From CAZNPL01 sp964574815 (GTDB lineage Bacteria > Planctomycetota > Phycisphaerae > UBA1845): a stretch of DNA of 64,000 nt. Positions within the stretch are counted from its first letter, which is position 1. The number at the start of each line of letters is the position of its first letter. Location of the stretch: assembly GCA_964574815.1 (NCBI GenBank), contig CAZNPL010000003.1:1-64000 (forward strand). The letters run 5' to 3'. The notes below the pieces were generated by a model. That model was not told the DNA's origin. It searched no databases and worked only from the letters and a program-made list of their open reading frames with translations. Positions 44,401-56,400 of this stretch are shown piece after piece. The translations under genes were made by a program, and so were the position numbers.

Positions 44401-47400
44401 ACGGGACGAGTCTGGACTGCCAGCCGAACGACGTGCCGGATGAATGCGACATCGACCAGGGGACCAGTGACGACGTCAACACCGACGGCGTGCCGGACGA
44501 ATGCCAGGTGGTCTTCGACTGCAACGGGAACGGGATCGAGGACGTGGACGACATCGCGGCGGGGACCAGCCAGGACTGTAACGGCAACGAGATCCCGGAT
44601 GAGTGCGAGACCGTCACCACTTTGATCGACCTGGATTTCAACAGCGGCGTGGACAGCCTTGGGAACAGCCAGGGCGAACTACTCTTCTACGGGGGCTGTG
44701 GACTGGAAGTCGTGTTCACCGACGACGACTCCGACGGCTCGCACGGGCAGGCCGACGGCGTCCACATCAACAACGTCGGTTACGGCAACATCAAGGCCGG
44801 CACGGACGACCTTGTGATCGGCGCCTACAACAACTTCTACCAGTCCTACAACTATCACAGCAGCGGCATTGTGGCGCGCTTTAACCGCGGCGTGCATCTG
44901 GTTCGATTGGACGACACGGACGACGACACAACGCTCAAGACGCTGTTCGCGTTTGACGAGAACGGCACGCTGATCGGCCAGACTTCGCCGGGTTCGCAGC
45001 AGACCTTCCAGATTGACACCAACATGACGGGCGGGAAGTTCATCTATTCTGTCGAGTTCGACAGCGCGGCCGGCACGGCCGGCGGGGCGTCGGACGGCAT
45101 CGTCTTCACCATCGACAACTTTCACGTCGAGTCGTACACGTTCGTTCCCGACCGCGTGCTGATGATCAACGTGCATGGCACCAGCTACGACGCCGACGGC
45201 TACAGCATTTACACGACTCTGGTTGAGGCCGGGGCCGAGGCACACTATGTGAATCTGTCGTCCGGCGGCCAGGCGGCGACGCTCATTCAACAGCACGACT
45301 ACGACCAGATCTGGGTGTTCGATCTTTCCGGCGGCGCCGACAACTATCCGACCGACTGGCAGGCCATCGCCGACTGGTTCGCCGCCGACTCGTCACGGGC
45401 GATCGTGTGCGACGGCCGGATGATCTCTTCTTACTGGAATGGGCGCTGGCAGACCGAAGGGCAGATGCTTACGGAGAATTATTACGAGAACATTCAGGCG
45501 GCGGGCGGTGGGCTCGTTCTGGGGACCGATCACAACAACTTCCAATCGGGGATCAACACGATCAACAACCTCATCGGGATCGAGCCGTTCTTCGGTAACT
45601 TCTCTCTGACAATGATCCCCGTCGATGTCACCAACCCCCTGATGAACACGCCGAATGATCTCGGACCAGAGCTTTGGGACGATTCTTCGCCGGGGCAGAC
45701 GCCGTACGGCCTGCAGCCCAACGGGCGGATTCTCTACAGTGTTGCGTGGCATTCGGGGAACCCTGACACGCCCGGCATCTCGGCGACGATCGAGGGGGAG
45801 ATCGGCTTCCATGTGCAGATTACTTCGCCGGCGGACAACGCCGAGTTCATTGCCGGGCAGCCCGTGGCGTTCGCGGCCGCGCCCGACGGCGGCGACCCGC
45901 CTTATACCTACGAATGGAGTTCGGACCTGGACGGCGTGTTGGGTGCGGGAGAGACACTCGAGGTCAATACGCTGTCGGCAGGCACTCATGAGATCATGGT
46001 TCTCGCCCAGGACGCTCAAAGTCGCGAGGACTTCGACACGATTCACGTCAATATTCTGCCCAAGTCCGATCTGACCGTTTCGGCCTGCGATGCGCAGGCC
46101 AGCGTCGATGCGGGAGGACAGCTCGACGTCACCTGGACGGTGACGAACATCGGCGGGGTGGAGGTCGCGGGTTCGTGGACCGACGTCGTCTATCTCTCCG
46201 AGGACGAATTCCTGGGCGATGACATTGAACTAGGTCGCTTTACGCAAGCCGGTCCGCTGCCGGCCGGCGAGTCGTACAGCCCGAGCGAGTCGATGACGGT
46301 CCCCGGTGACCTGGCCGGCGATCACAGCATCTTCGTCGTCACCGATCTCTACGACGAGGTCGAAGAGCCGTGGGCCGAGGACAACAACAGCCGATTGTGC
46401 GGCGTGACGACCGTAAACGACACCATGCCGCCGGATACAACCATCACGGGCGGGCCGGGAGATGGTGCGTACATCAATGAAACCCAGGCAACGTATGGGT
46501 GGACCGGCTCGGACAACGAAACGGGGGTCTCGCAACTGTTCTTTGCCGCGTGCCTGGCGCCGCAGTTGGTCGGCTGCGATCCGGCGGCCGGTCCGTTTTT
46601 GCCTGATACGACAAACGCGTTCACAGCCCTGACTGAAGAGGACAGCCCGTATGTGTTCAACGTTGCCGCCCGCGACGAGGCGGGCAATGTTGATCCGACC
46701 CCAGCCTCACGAGTGTTGAACGTGGATCTCACGCCGGTCTGGGTGGTGGGGCACACGCCCGAGGGGGTTGTCAACGAGCGCGTTTGCTCGGTCGACGTTA
46801 CGTTCAGTGAGGAGGCGTTTGGATTCGAGCGTGACGACGTGGCGATGACCGGCCCGGCAGGTGACGTCTGGATCACGGAGGTTGTGCCGGTTGGATCGCT
46901 GGTACATCAGATCCGGTTCGCCTGCCAGTCCGAAGGTGGTGGGTATCAATTCACCATCGGCACCGGCATCCAGGATCGGGCGGGGAACCCGTTACAGGAA
47001 GCGTATAACGGCGGTTTCTCCATTGCGATGCCGGACCTCAAGCCGACGGCCCTGACGGTTGAGGCTGCGGTTCAGTCCGGTGAGCAGATCGAGGTGCGCT
47101 GGACCGTGACCAACAACGGCACGATCGCCGCCGCGGGCACGTGGAAGGACCGCATCTACCTTTCGGGCGATGATGTCTGGGGCGGCGACACTTTGTTGGG
47201 CGAGTTCAACGTCAGCGGCCCGCTGGCCGACGGCACGAGTTACGATCTTATCAACCGCGTGACCATTCCGCCGTTGCTCGAGGGAGATTACTGGATCATT
47301 GTGGTTACCGATGCGCGCGACGCAATGGTCGAGTTCCTCGAGAACGATGACAACCGGCTTGTCAGCGATGTGCCCGTCGCCGTGTCGCTGCCGCCGTTCC

Positions 47401-50400
47401 CGGATTTGCAGGTTACGGAGTTGACGGGCCCGGTGACCGCGTGGCCCGGGCAGCGCGTGGCGGTGTGCTGGACGGTGACCAATACGGGCAGCGGGGCCAC
47501 GGAGGTGCCCTTCTGGAAGGACCACCTGTTTCTTTCGTCGGATCAGTCGATCGGCGGTGACTGGCTGCTCGGACGATTCGACAACCCGTCGAGCCTGGGG
47601 GCCGGCGAGAGCTATCAGCAGTGCCCGACGGTGACGATTCCCGGCGGAGCACTGGGTTGCTACTACTTCCTCCTCCGCACCGACGCCTATAACCAGGTTT
47701 TCGAGTACCGCAGCGACATCGACGCCGAGGCCAACAATGATGCGGGGTCCGATCCGTGCGTGGACGTCGTGCTGCCGCCGCCGTCTGATCTTCAGGTCAC
47801 GCAGGTTAACGCGCCCAACAGCGCGTGGTCAGGCGAGACGATCACCGTCGATTTCCAGGTGATCAACGCCGGAGACTCGCCCACGCCCGTCACTTTCTGG
47901 CAGGACTCGGCGTACCTCTCCGAGGATGAGACGCTGGATCCGGCCGACCTTCGGCTGTGCACCGTTTCCCACAGCGGCGGGCTCATTCCGGACGGCACGT
48001 ACGATGTCTCCCATGTCTGCGCCTTACCGAGATGGATGTCGGGCACATTCTACGTGTTCGTTCGGACTGACAGTTCCGGGCACGTCGGTGAGCAGGGATT
48101 CGAGGATAACAACGATGCGTACGACGCGACGGCTCTGACGATCAACCTGACGCCGCCGCCCGATCTGGAGGTCATCTCGCTTTCCGTCGTGCAGGCCGGT
48201 GCTGCTCCGCCGACGGCGCAGGTCGACTGGACGGTGACGAATTACGGCGGTTCACCGACGGACGCGGCGAGCTGGAGCGACGCCGTCTATCTTTCGGTGG
48301 ACGATTCCTTCGAGACAACAGGCGACAACACGCTGGTGGGCGGGCCTTATACGCACTCCGGAGCGCTCGAGCCCGATCAATCCTATGATATGTCGAAGGT
48401 GGTTTCGCTGCCCACTTGTGCGGATCAGGACTATTACGTCTTCGTGGTGACCGACGTCGGCAACAGTGTTGCGGAGTTTTTCCCCGATTACGAGCAGAAC
48501 AACGACGATGCGTATCAGTTGCTCTCGGTCGTCACGGAAGAGCCGGATCTCGAAGTGACGAACGTTTCGGCGCCTGCGTCTGCATCGTCGAGTGATCTGA
48601 TTCCGATTTCCTGGGATGTGGGCAACACCGGCAGCGGTTCGACCCGGGCGTCGTCGTTCGTGGATGCCGTCTATCTGTCGAGCGATATGACCTGGGACGC
48701 CGGCGATCAGAAACTGGCCGACTTCGTGCATGAAGGATCGCTCGCCGCCCTCGATTCGTACAGTTCGGCGCACAACGTCGCACTGCCGCCCGGCTTGACC
48801 GGCGACTACCACGTGATTGTGGTGACGGACGCGACGGACGTCGTGGCCGAGTGCGGGTCCGAGGTCAACAACGTTGCGGTCACCGATACGCCGATCAGCA
48901 TCGATCTGGCTGAAGCCGACCTGAACGTCATCCTGGTGATTCCGGAGCCGACGGCGCAGTCGAGTGAGCCGATGAACGTGCAGTGGGGGGTCGCCAACGG
49001 AGGAACCCGGCGGACGAATACGGCCTCGTGGACCGACGGCGTTTATCTCTCGGCGGACCAGGTTATGGATTCGGGCGATCTGCACCTCGGCAACTTCGGC
49101 CACACGGGCTATCTGGACCCGGCGGATGACTATGGCCGATCGGCCGACGTAGTCCTTCCGGCGGGGATCGAAGGCGATTACTTCGTCTTCGTCTGCACCG
49201 ACGTACATGACGTGGTCTTTGAGGCTGGGCGCGAAGCTGATAACTGCGCGTCGGCGGCCGTTGCGACCAGCATCACGCATTACGAGCCCGACTTGATCGT
49301 CGAGGCCGTCGTCGCGGATGCGGCGGGACTGTCGGGCGAGCCGATCTCGGTGGAGTGGACGGTGCTCAACGCCGGCGATCGTTCGAGCGGTGCAACGGCG
49401 TGGACGGATGCGGTTTACCTTTCGCAAGACGGCAGTTTCGACCCGGCTGCCGACACCAAGGTGGCCGAGTTCGATCACGATGGGATCCTGCCGGCCGGTG
49501 AACGCTATTCCCGCGCCGAGTCGGTCGATCTCCCGCCCGCGCTGGTGGGAACGTGGCACGTTTTCGTGTGCACCGACGTGGGCGATGACGTGATCGAGCC
49601 GGGCAACGAAGGCAACAACTGCACGGACTCCGGCACGCCGCTCGAGGTGGGTGCGTTCGAGCCCGACCTCGATGCCTTCAACGTCTCGGGCGAGGCGTCG
49701 GGGCTGTCGGGGAGTCCCATCGAAGTGTCTTGGAGTGTGCGCAACGTCGGTGAGCGAGAGACTACGGAGGAGGCTTGGGTCGATCGGGTCTACCTTTCGA
49801 CGAATCAGGTGCTGGACGGCGAGGACGATCTACTGGCCGAATTCGTGCATGAAGGCGCATTGGCCGTCGTGAACGAGTACCAGATGGTCAGGGAGGTCAC
49901 GCTTTCGTCGGGCGGTGCCGGGCCTCGCTATATCATCGTCAAGACGGATGCCGTCGGCGATGTATTTGAGCTGGGCCGGGAAGGTAACAATGTGGCCGCG
50001 GCCCCGACGACGACGGATGTCATCTGCGTGGAGCCGGACCTGCGCGTGAGCGAGGTCTCGGCGCCACTGGTGGGGGATTCGGGCTGGCCCATTGACGTCT
50101 CCTGGACGGTGGTCAACGCGGGGAACCGGGCGACTCAGACCCGCTCGTGGCGGGACAGGGTGTACCTTTCGCAAGACCCCGATCTTGACACGGGTGCGGA
50201 CCTGATGCTCGGGGAGTTCTCGTGGAACGACGGGCTGGGGGCGGCCGGCGGCGGCGACGATACCTATACGCGCGATATCAACGTTACGCTGCCGCACGCG
50301 CTCGACGGCGTCCATTATCTCTTTGTCATTACTGACTACTGGGATCGCGTCGAGGAGTGCGACAACGAGGGCAATAATGTTGTCGAGACACCGGTGGCCA

Positions 50401-53400
50401 TCACGATCGGCCTGACGACGGTCGACCTGCAGGTCGAGTCGTGCGATACGCCCGGCGGCGCGTTTGCCGGGCAGCCGATTTCCGTGTCGTGGTCGATCGC
50501 GAACCGGGGCGACTCGGTGACGCCGGCCACCTCGTGGCGCGACGGGGTCTACCTTTCGCTCGATCTGATTCTTGATCCTGTGGCCGACGTTTCCCTCGGC
50601 TCCGCGGTCCACGCCGAACCGCTCGGTCCCGGCATTACCGAGCCGATGGAGGCGTCCTTTACCGTTCCGAGGTCGACCGCTCCCGGCGACTACTACGTGC
50701 TTGTGTGGACCGATCAGGGTGACGACATCTACGAGCACGAGGCCGAGTCCAACAACCGCGGCGCGAGCGCCGGCACGCTGACGGTGGCGGAGGCTCCCGA
50801 AGCGGATCTGGTAGTTGCCCAGGTGATCGGGCCGTTCTCGGCGTCCCCCGGGCAAGCGGCGGAGTTCCGATGGACGGTCACAAATAACGGCGCCAATGAC
50901 GCGCTGGGTCGCTGGTTCGATTCGATCTATCTTTCGACTGATCAGACGTGGGACCTTGACGATGTGCTTGTGGCCAAGGTACAGCGGGAGGGGCCGGTGA
51001 TCTCGGGCGGCGGGTCCTATGAAGTCTCTCTCATGGCGACCCTTCCGGGTGTCCTGCCCGGCCCGCAGTATGCCATCGTGCGGTGCGACATTAACAACCA
51101 GATTCCCGAAGGCGCCGCCGGCGAGGGCAACAATATGGGTGTCTCGTCCGGGACGACCGATGTGCAGATGGTGGAGCTGACGCTCGGCGTCCCGTTTGAT
51201 AGCGAACTACTCGTGGCCGGTGAACCGCACTACTACCAAGTGACCGTCGCCCCGGATGAGACGCTTCGCGTGACGGTGGATGCCGAGTCCACCACGGGTG
51301 CGAACGAACTTTACATTCGTTATGACGAGATTCCGGATCGGGGCCATTACGACGACTCACATGATAATCCATTCCTGCCCGACCAGCGGGTTGTGATTCC
51401 GACGACACAGGCCGGGACGTATTACGTGCTGGTCTCCGGCAACGTCGTGCCTGACCCGCCGGAGCCGTACACGATACTGGCCGAGTCGGTTCCGTTCGGG
51501 ATTGACGAGGTCGATCCCGACTTCGGGAGCAACACGGCCGCGGTAACCATCGAGATCACCGGCGCCCGGTTCGAGCAGGACACGGACTTTACCTTGACGG
51601 GACCAGATGCCGCGGAGATCGAACCCGATGTGGTGTATCCGCAGGATGCATCCGTAGCATTCGCCACGTTCGATCTGACCGGGCACACGCCCGGCGCCGC
51701 CGACGTAGGCGCCCTGAACCCGGACTCTTCCGTTGCGACGGCCGAGGCGATTTTCGAGATTCTGCCCGGCGGCGGGCCTCAGGTCAGCGCCCGCGTAACC
51801 GCTCCGGCCAGCGTGCGTGAGGGACGCAGCTTCATGATGCGGGTCGAGTACGGCAACGTCGGCAAGGCGGATATGCCTGCGCCGCTGCTGGAGCTTCGGG
51901 CATCGCGGCATCTCAGCATGGCGCTTAAGCCCGATGGTCCCTATTACAGCAGTCCGATTCGCATTCTCGGCGTGAACTTCAACGGGCCGGCCGGCGTCCT
52001 TCCGCCCGGACGCTACGGCGCCGTGCCGATTTACGTGCGCGGGACGAGCGGTGGCGGGACGATTCGGATCGGCGTTGTTCATCTGACCTCAAGCGAGGTG
52101 ATCGACTGGGAGGCCGAGGAGGCTCGCATCCGGCCCGACGGCGTCACCGACGCGCAGTGGGCGGCGGTTTACACCCGCTTTACCGAGCGCATGGGGGAAA
52201 CGTGGGGCGAATTCGAATCGGCGCTGGCGGCGCTGGCCACGCAGTTCTGGCTGGAGGCTCGGCGGGTGCACGACGTCGAGCTCCTGGTGGACTACGAACT
52301 GGAACGGGCGTGGGCGATGTATCCGTCGGCCATCTCCGGGACCGTGCTGGACGGCGAGACCTTGGCGCCGCTCGCAGGCGCTCGCTTGGTCGCGGCCTCC
52401 ACAATCGACTTCTTTGAAGACACGTTCGAGACATTGACCGAGGCGGACGGGACGTTTGAGCTGGAATTGCCGGCTGCGCCGTATGAGCTTTCAGTTGAAG
52501 GCTATTACCTCGAGCCGCCGGTTGCGGTCGAGCTGGACGTGGACGACCCGGCCACCGGGCTCACTTTGTATGCTTTTGCTCGTCCGATCGGGCAGGAGCC
52601 GCCGCCGGACGAGCCGATCGAGCTGCCGGACGCGGCGCCGGCGCTGGGGCGCGATGCAAACGGCGGCGTGCACATGGTGTGGCACCGAGGGGAGGAGGCC
52701 TGGCACGCGCGATTTGACGGGGCGGCGTGGGCCAATCCGGATCCGATCGGTCACCCCGACGGTGGCAACTTTCAGATCGGCCCGGCGCCGGCGGCGGAGG
52801 GCGCCGACGCGATCACGATCACTTTCACCGAGGGCTACGGCGACGATGCCGAGATCAAGTACACGGTCGGCAAGCCCGACGCCGGCGATCCGCAGGGTTA
52901 CGTCTGGTCCAATCCGATCGCCCTGACCGATGACGAATTTGCGGATCAGTATCCCGCGTTTGTGTTGACCGCGGACGATACGCTGATCGTCGTTCACCTG
53001 AAGAAGCTCGACGACGGGGCCGTGCCCGACGACACCGATGTATATTACCATCGCGGCGCCTTCGGGCCGCTGGACTGGAGCGCGCCGTCGCCCGAGACGG
53101 GCGCTCAGGCGGGAGCGGATGAGGGTATCGTCATTGTCCCGAACCAGGTTCCCATCCGCCTCGCGCCGCAGGACGGATACCCCGGGGCGCAGGAGTCGGC
53201 TTATTGCCAGACGATCGAGTTCAAGTTTGCCGAGTCGATCAGTTTCCCGGAGGCCGTCGCCGGTGATTGGGGCGTGGCGTACAAGGGCCAGTTCTGCGGC
53301 AGCACGTCCGGCTGCAAGTACTCGACCGGATCAAGTGATGCCGTCGAGTTCTTGATGGGACGGCGCAAGGCCATCGTGCAGTCAAGCGGCAAGGACGACT

Positions 53401-56400
53401 ACGTGGTCGATAAGGAGAAGTGCGACTGGGCGTTCTCCTCGGGGGAGCGCAGCTTCGGCGGCGGCGCCGAGTTCAAGGTGTCTATGGGGCCCATCATCGT
53501 TCCGGCGCTGGGGATTCCCATTCCGGGGTCCGAATGGGGATTCGAGCTGGCGGGGAGCTTGAACGGCACGCTGCACTATGATGCTGCGAATCCACCGGAT
53601 TCCTGGACGTCCGTTCCTTCCTCGGGCAGCGTCACCGTCGGCGTCGGCGTCTCTCCCTACGGAGAGGTCGATCTTTCCAGGATCAGCTCTTACCTGGAGG
53701 GCAAGGCCACGATCAAGGGCAGCGGCTCGATCAAGGTCACCATCTCGGCGCCGAAATGGGACGGGAAGATCGAGGGCTGCTTCGGATATTCATGGGGAAT
53801 ATCCGTCGGCATTTTCCAGTACGGCGGGAGCGACGAATGGTGCTGGCCACAAAGCCCCATGCCGCAGATGTTCCGCGAGGATTTCCCCGAGGACGCGCTT
53901 GTCTTTACCGAAGTACAGGTAACGCCGGACGGTGAAGGCGTTCGGATGATCGCGAGCTTCATCGAGGTCGAGCCGCTCGTCGGAACGGGGGCTGTTTATC
54001 CGGGCAACCCCGTGCTGGCCGACGTCGGGAGCGACCTTACCAATGACGGGCCTCCGGCGATGGCCCAGACGCCCACCGGCGAGGTCGTGGCCATCTGGAC
54101 GAAGGACGCCGACGAGCACATTACAGACCCGGCCGATCCGGACCCGGCGATCGGAAGCGCGATCGTCGTTTCAACATTCGGGGGCAGTGCCTGGGGCGAG
54201 CCGACGGAATTGGTCGATCACAGCGATTTCAACGGGCAGCCTGCTTTGTCGGCAGCGCCGGACGGGAATTTGATGGCCGTCTGGTCCACGGCGTCCGCAA
54301 CCGGCTATTCGATCCACGACACGGTCGAAACGCTTCTCGATGCGATGGCCCGGACCGATCTGGTTTACGCGCGTCGGGTCGGCGGCGTGTGGTCGTCGCC
54401 GGTTCCGGTGGTCGCGCAGCCGGGTTCCGACCAGGATGTCGCGCTGACGGTGGACGATGCCGGGAGGATTGTCGCGGCCTGGGTGAACGTTCCGGATTAC
54501 GAGTCGGATATTACGGCTGTTTACGCCGCCCTTTGGGATCCGGTTGCCGAGACGTGGGGCGCGCCGACCATGCTGACGCAGCAGTCGGCGGTTGATTCGA
54601 TCGACTGCGAGTTTTCCGACGGCACGCCGGTGGTGGTATGGGCGGCCGACGCCGACGGCGTTCTGGAGACGCCCGACGATCTGACGGTTTACCATGCGAG
54701 TTATGACGGGTCGTCGTGGTCGACGCCTATCGCGCTTCCGAAGGAGACTGCGGCCCCGGCGCCGACGCAAACCCCGGCGCCTTCGGAAGCCGCGTCGTTC
54801 CCCGATGTGCCGGACAAGTGCTGCTACGTCTGCGTGAATGACAGTGAGTGCGACGACGGCGTGCCGTGTACGGAAGATCGCTGCGTCGATCACAACTGCA
54901 AGGCGATTCCGAGGGACGAGGAGTGCGACGACGGCAAGTTCTGCAACGGGGCGGAGAAATGCGATGCGTTCGCCGACTGTGTCGAGGGAAGCCCACCGTG
55001 CCCGTCCGGCGCTCCGTGCGATGAGAACCAGGATGCCTGCGGATGCAGTTCCAACAGCGACTGCGACGACGGCATCAACTGCACAGACGACGTGTGCGAG
55101 AATCGGGTGTGCAAGTTCCTTCCGATCGACGAGTTCTGCAGCGACGATCTGAACTGGTGCAATGGCGAGGAGTACTGCGATCCGCAGAAGGGCTGCACGA
55201 GCACCGGGCCGCCGTGCCCGATCAATCAGGTTTGCGACCGGATCAATCGGGTCTGTACGACGTGCGAATACGATTTCGAGTGCCGCGACGACAATCCATG
55301 TACGGCCGACAGTTGTGATAACGATCAGTGCCGGCACGTACCCGATGATTCCATGTGCCAGGACGGAAACGCGTGCAACGGCACGGAAGTTTGCGATCCG
55401 GCGTCAGGTTGCCGAGCGGGCGTTCCGCTCGATTGCGGGTTTGACGACGAGTGCGCTCACCGCTGGTGCGATCCTGAAGTCGGATGCATGGACGTGGCGC
55501 TCGACTGCAACAACGGACCGTTCATCGAGGTCATCCGATCGTTCGACCCGAACGAGAAGATCGCGCCGGACGGCTTCGGCGAGCAGCATTGGGTCAAGGC
55601 CGATGAGAACCTGTTCTACACGATCCTCTTCGAAAACCTTCCGGACGCGACCGCACCGGCGCAGGTGGTGACCATCACCGACGTGCTGAGCGAGCACCTT
55701 GACTGGCGGACCTTCCGCGTTCTGGACGTCGGCTGGGGCGATCGGATCGTCGAGGCCCCCGGAAACCGCAGCTACTTCCAGAGCGAGCAGGACCTGGTCG
55801 ACGAGATCGGGCTGCTCATCCGGATCAACGCGGGGATCGACGTGACGAGCGGACTGGCGACTTGGACGTTCACCGCCGTCGATCCCGAGACCGGCGAACT
55901 GCCGGCCGAAGCCGGCGCGGGATTCCTGCCGCCCAACGACCCCGATGTCCACGACGGCGAGGGCTTCGTCAACTTTACCATACGACCAAAGCGGAACCTG
56001 TCGGACGGCACCGTGATCACCAATGACGCCACGATCGTCTTCGACGTCAATGAGCCCATTGATACGAACGAGGTGCTCAACACCGTGGACGGGCATCCGC
56101 CCGCCAGTGCCATCGACGCGCTGCCGGCTCAATTGCCGGGCCCTGAAATCCTGCTGACATGGTCCGCCGAGGACGTGGCCGGGGGCTCGGGGCTTGCGGG
56201 TGTGACCGTGTTCGTTTCGATCGACGGCGGTCCCTACGAGCCCTTCATCTCTCACACGTTGGAGACTTCCACGGTCTTCAACGGTCAGCCGTCGCACTCG
56301 TACGCCTTCTACAGCGTCGCGAGCGACAATGCCGGAAACGTCGAGCTATCGCCGCCGACACCCGACGCGGTCACGTCGCTGCCGTCGGCGTTGCAGGTGG

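Noticed and set aside
48252..49559. Long antisense frames inside the giant gene (also 42246-43397 and 54171-55337)
   Set aside because: Their products are Val/Arg/Ile-rich mirror images of the repeats, with no motif or ribosome-binding site. They arise from codon bias on the opposite strand.
46060..51170. Regular repeats that might be a CRISPR or tandem DNA array
   Set aside because: The regularity is at protein level: twelve CARDB domains of about 110-130 residues whose DNA is divergent, inside one open frame.
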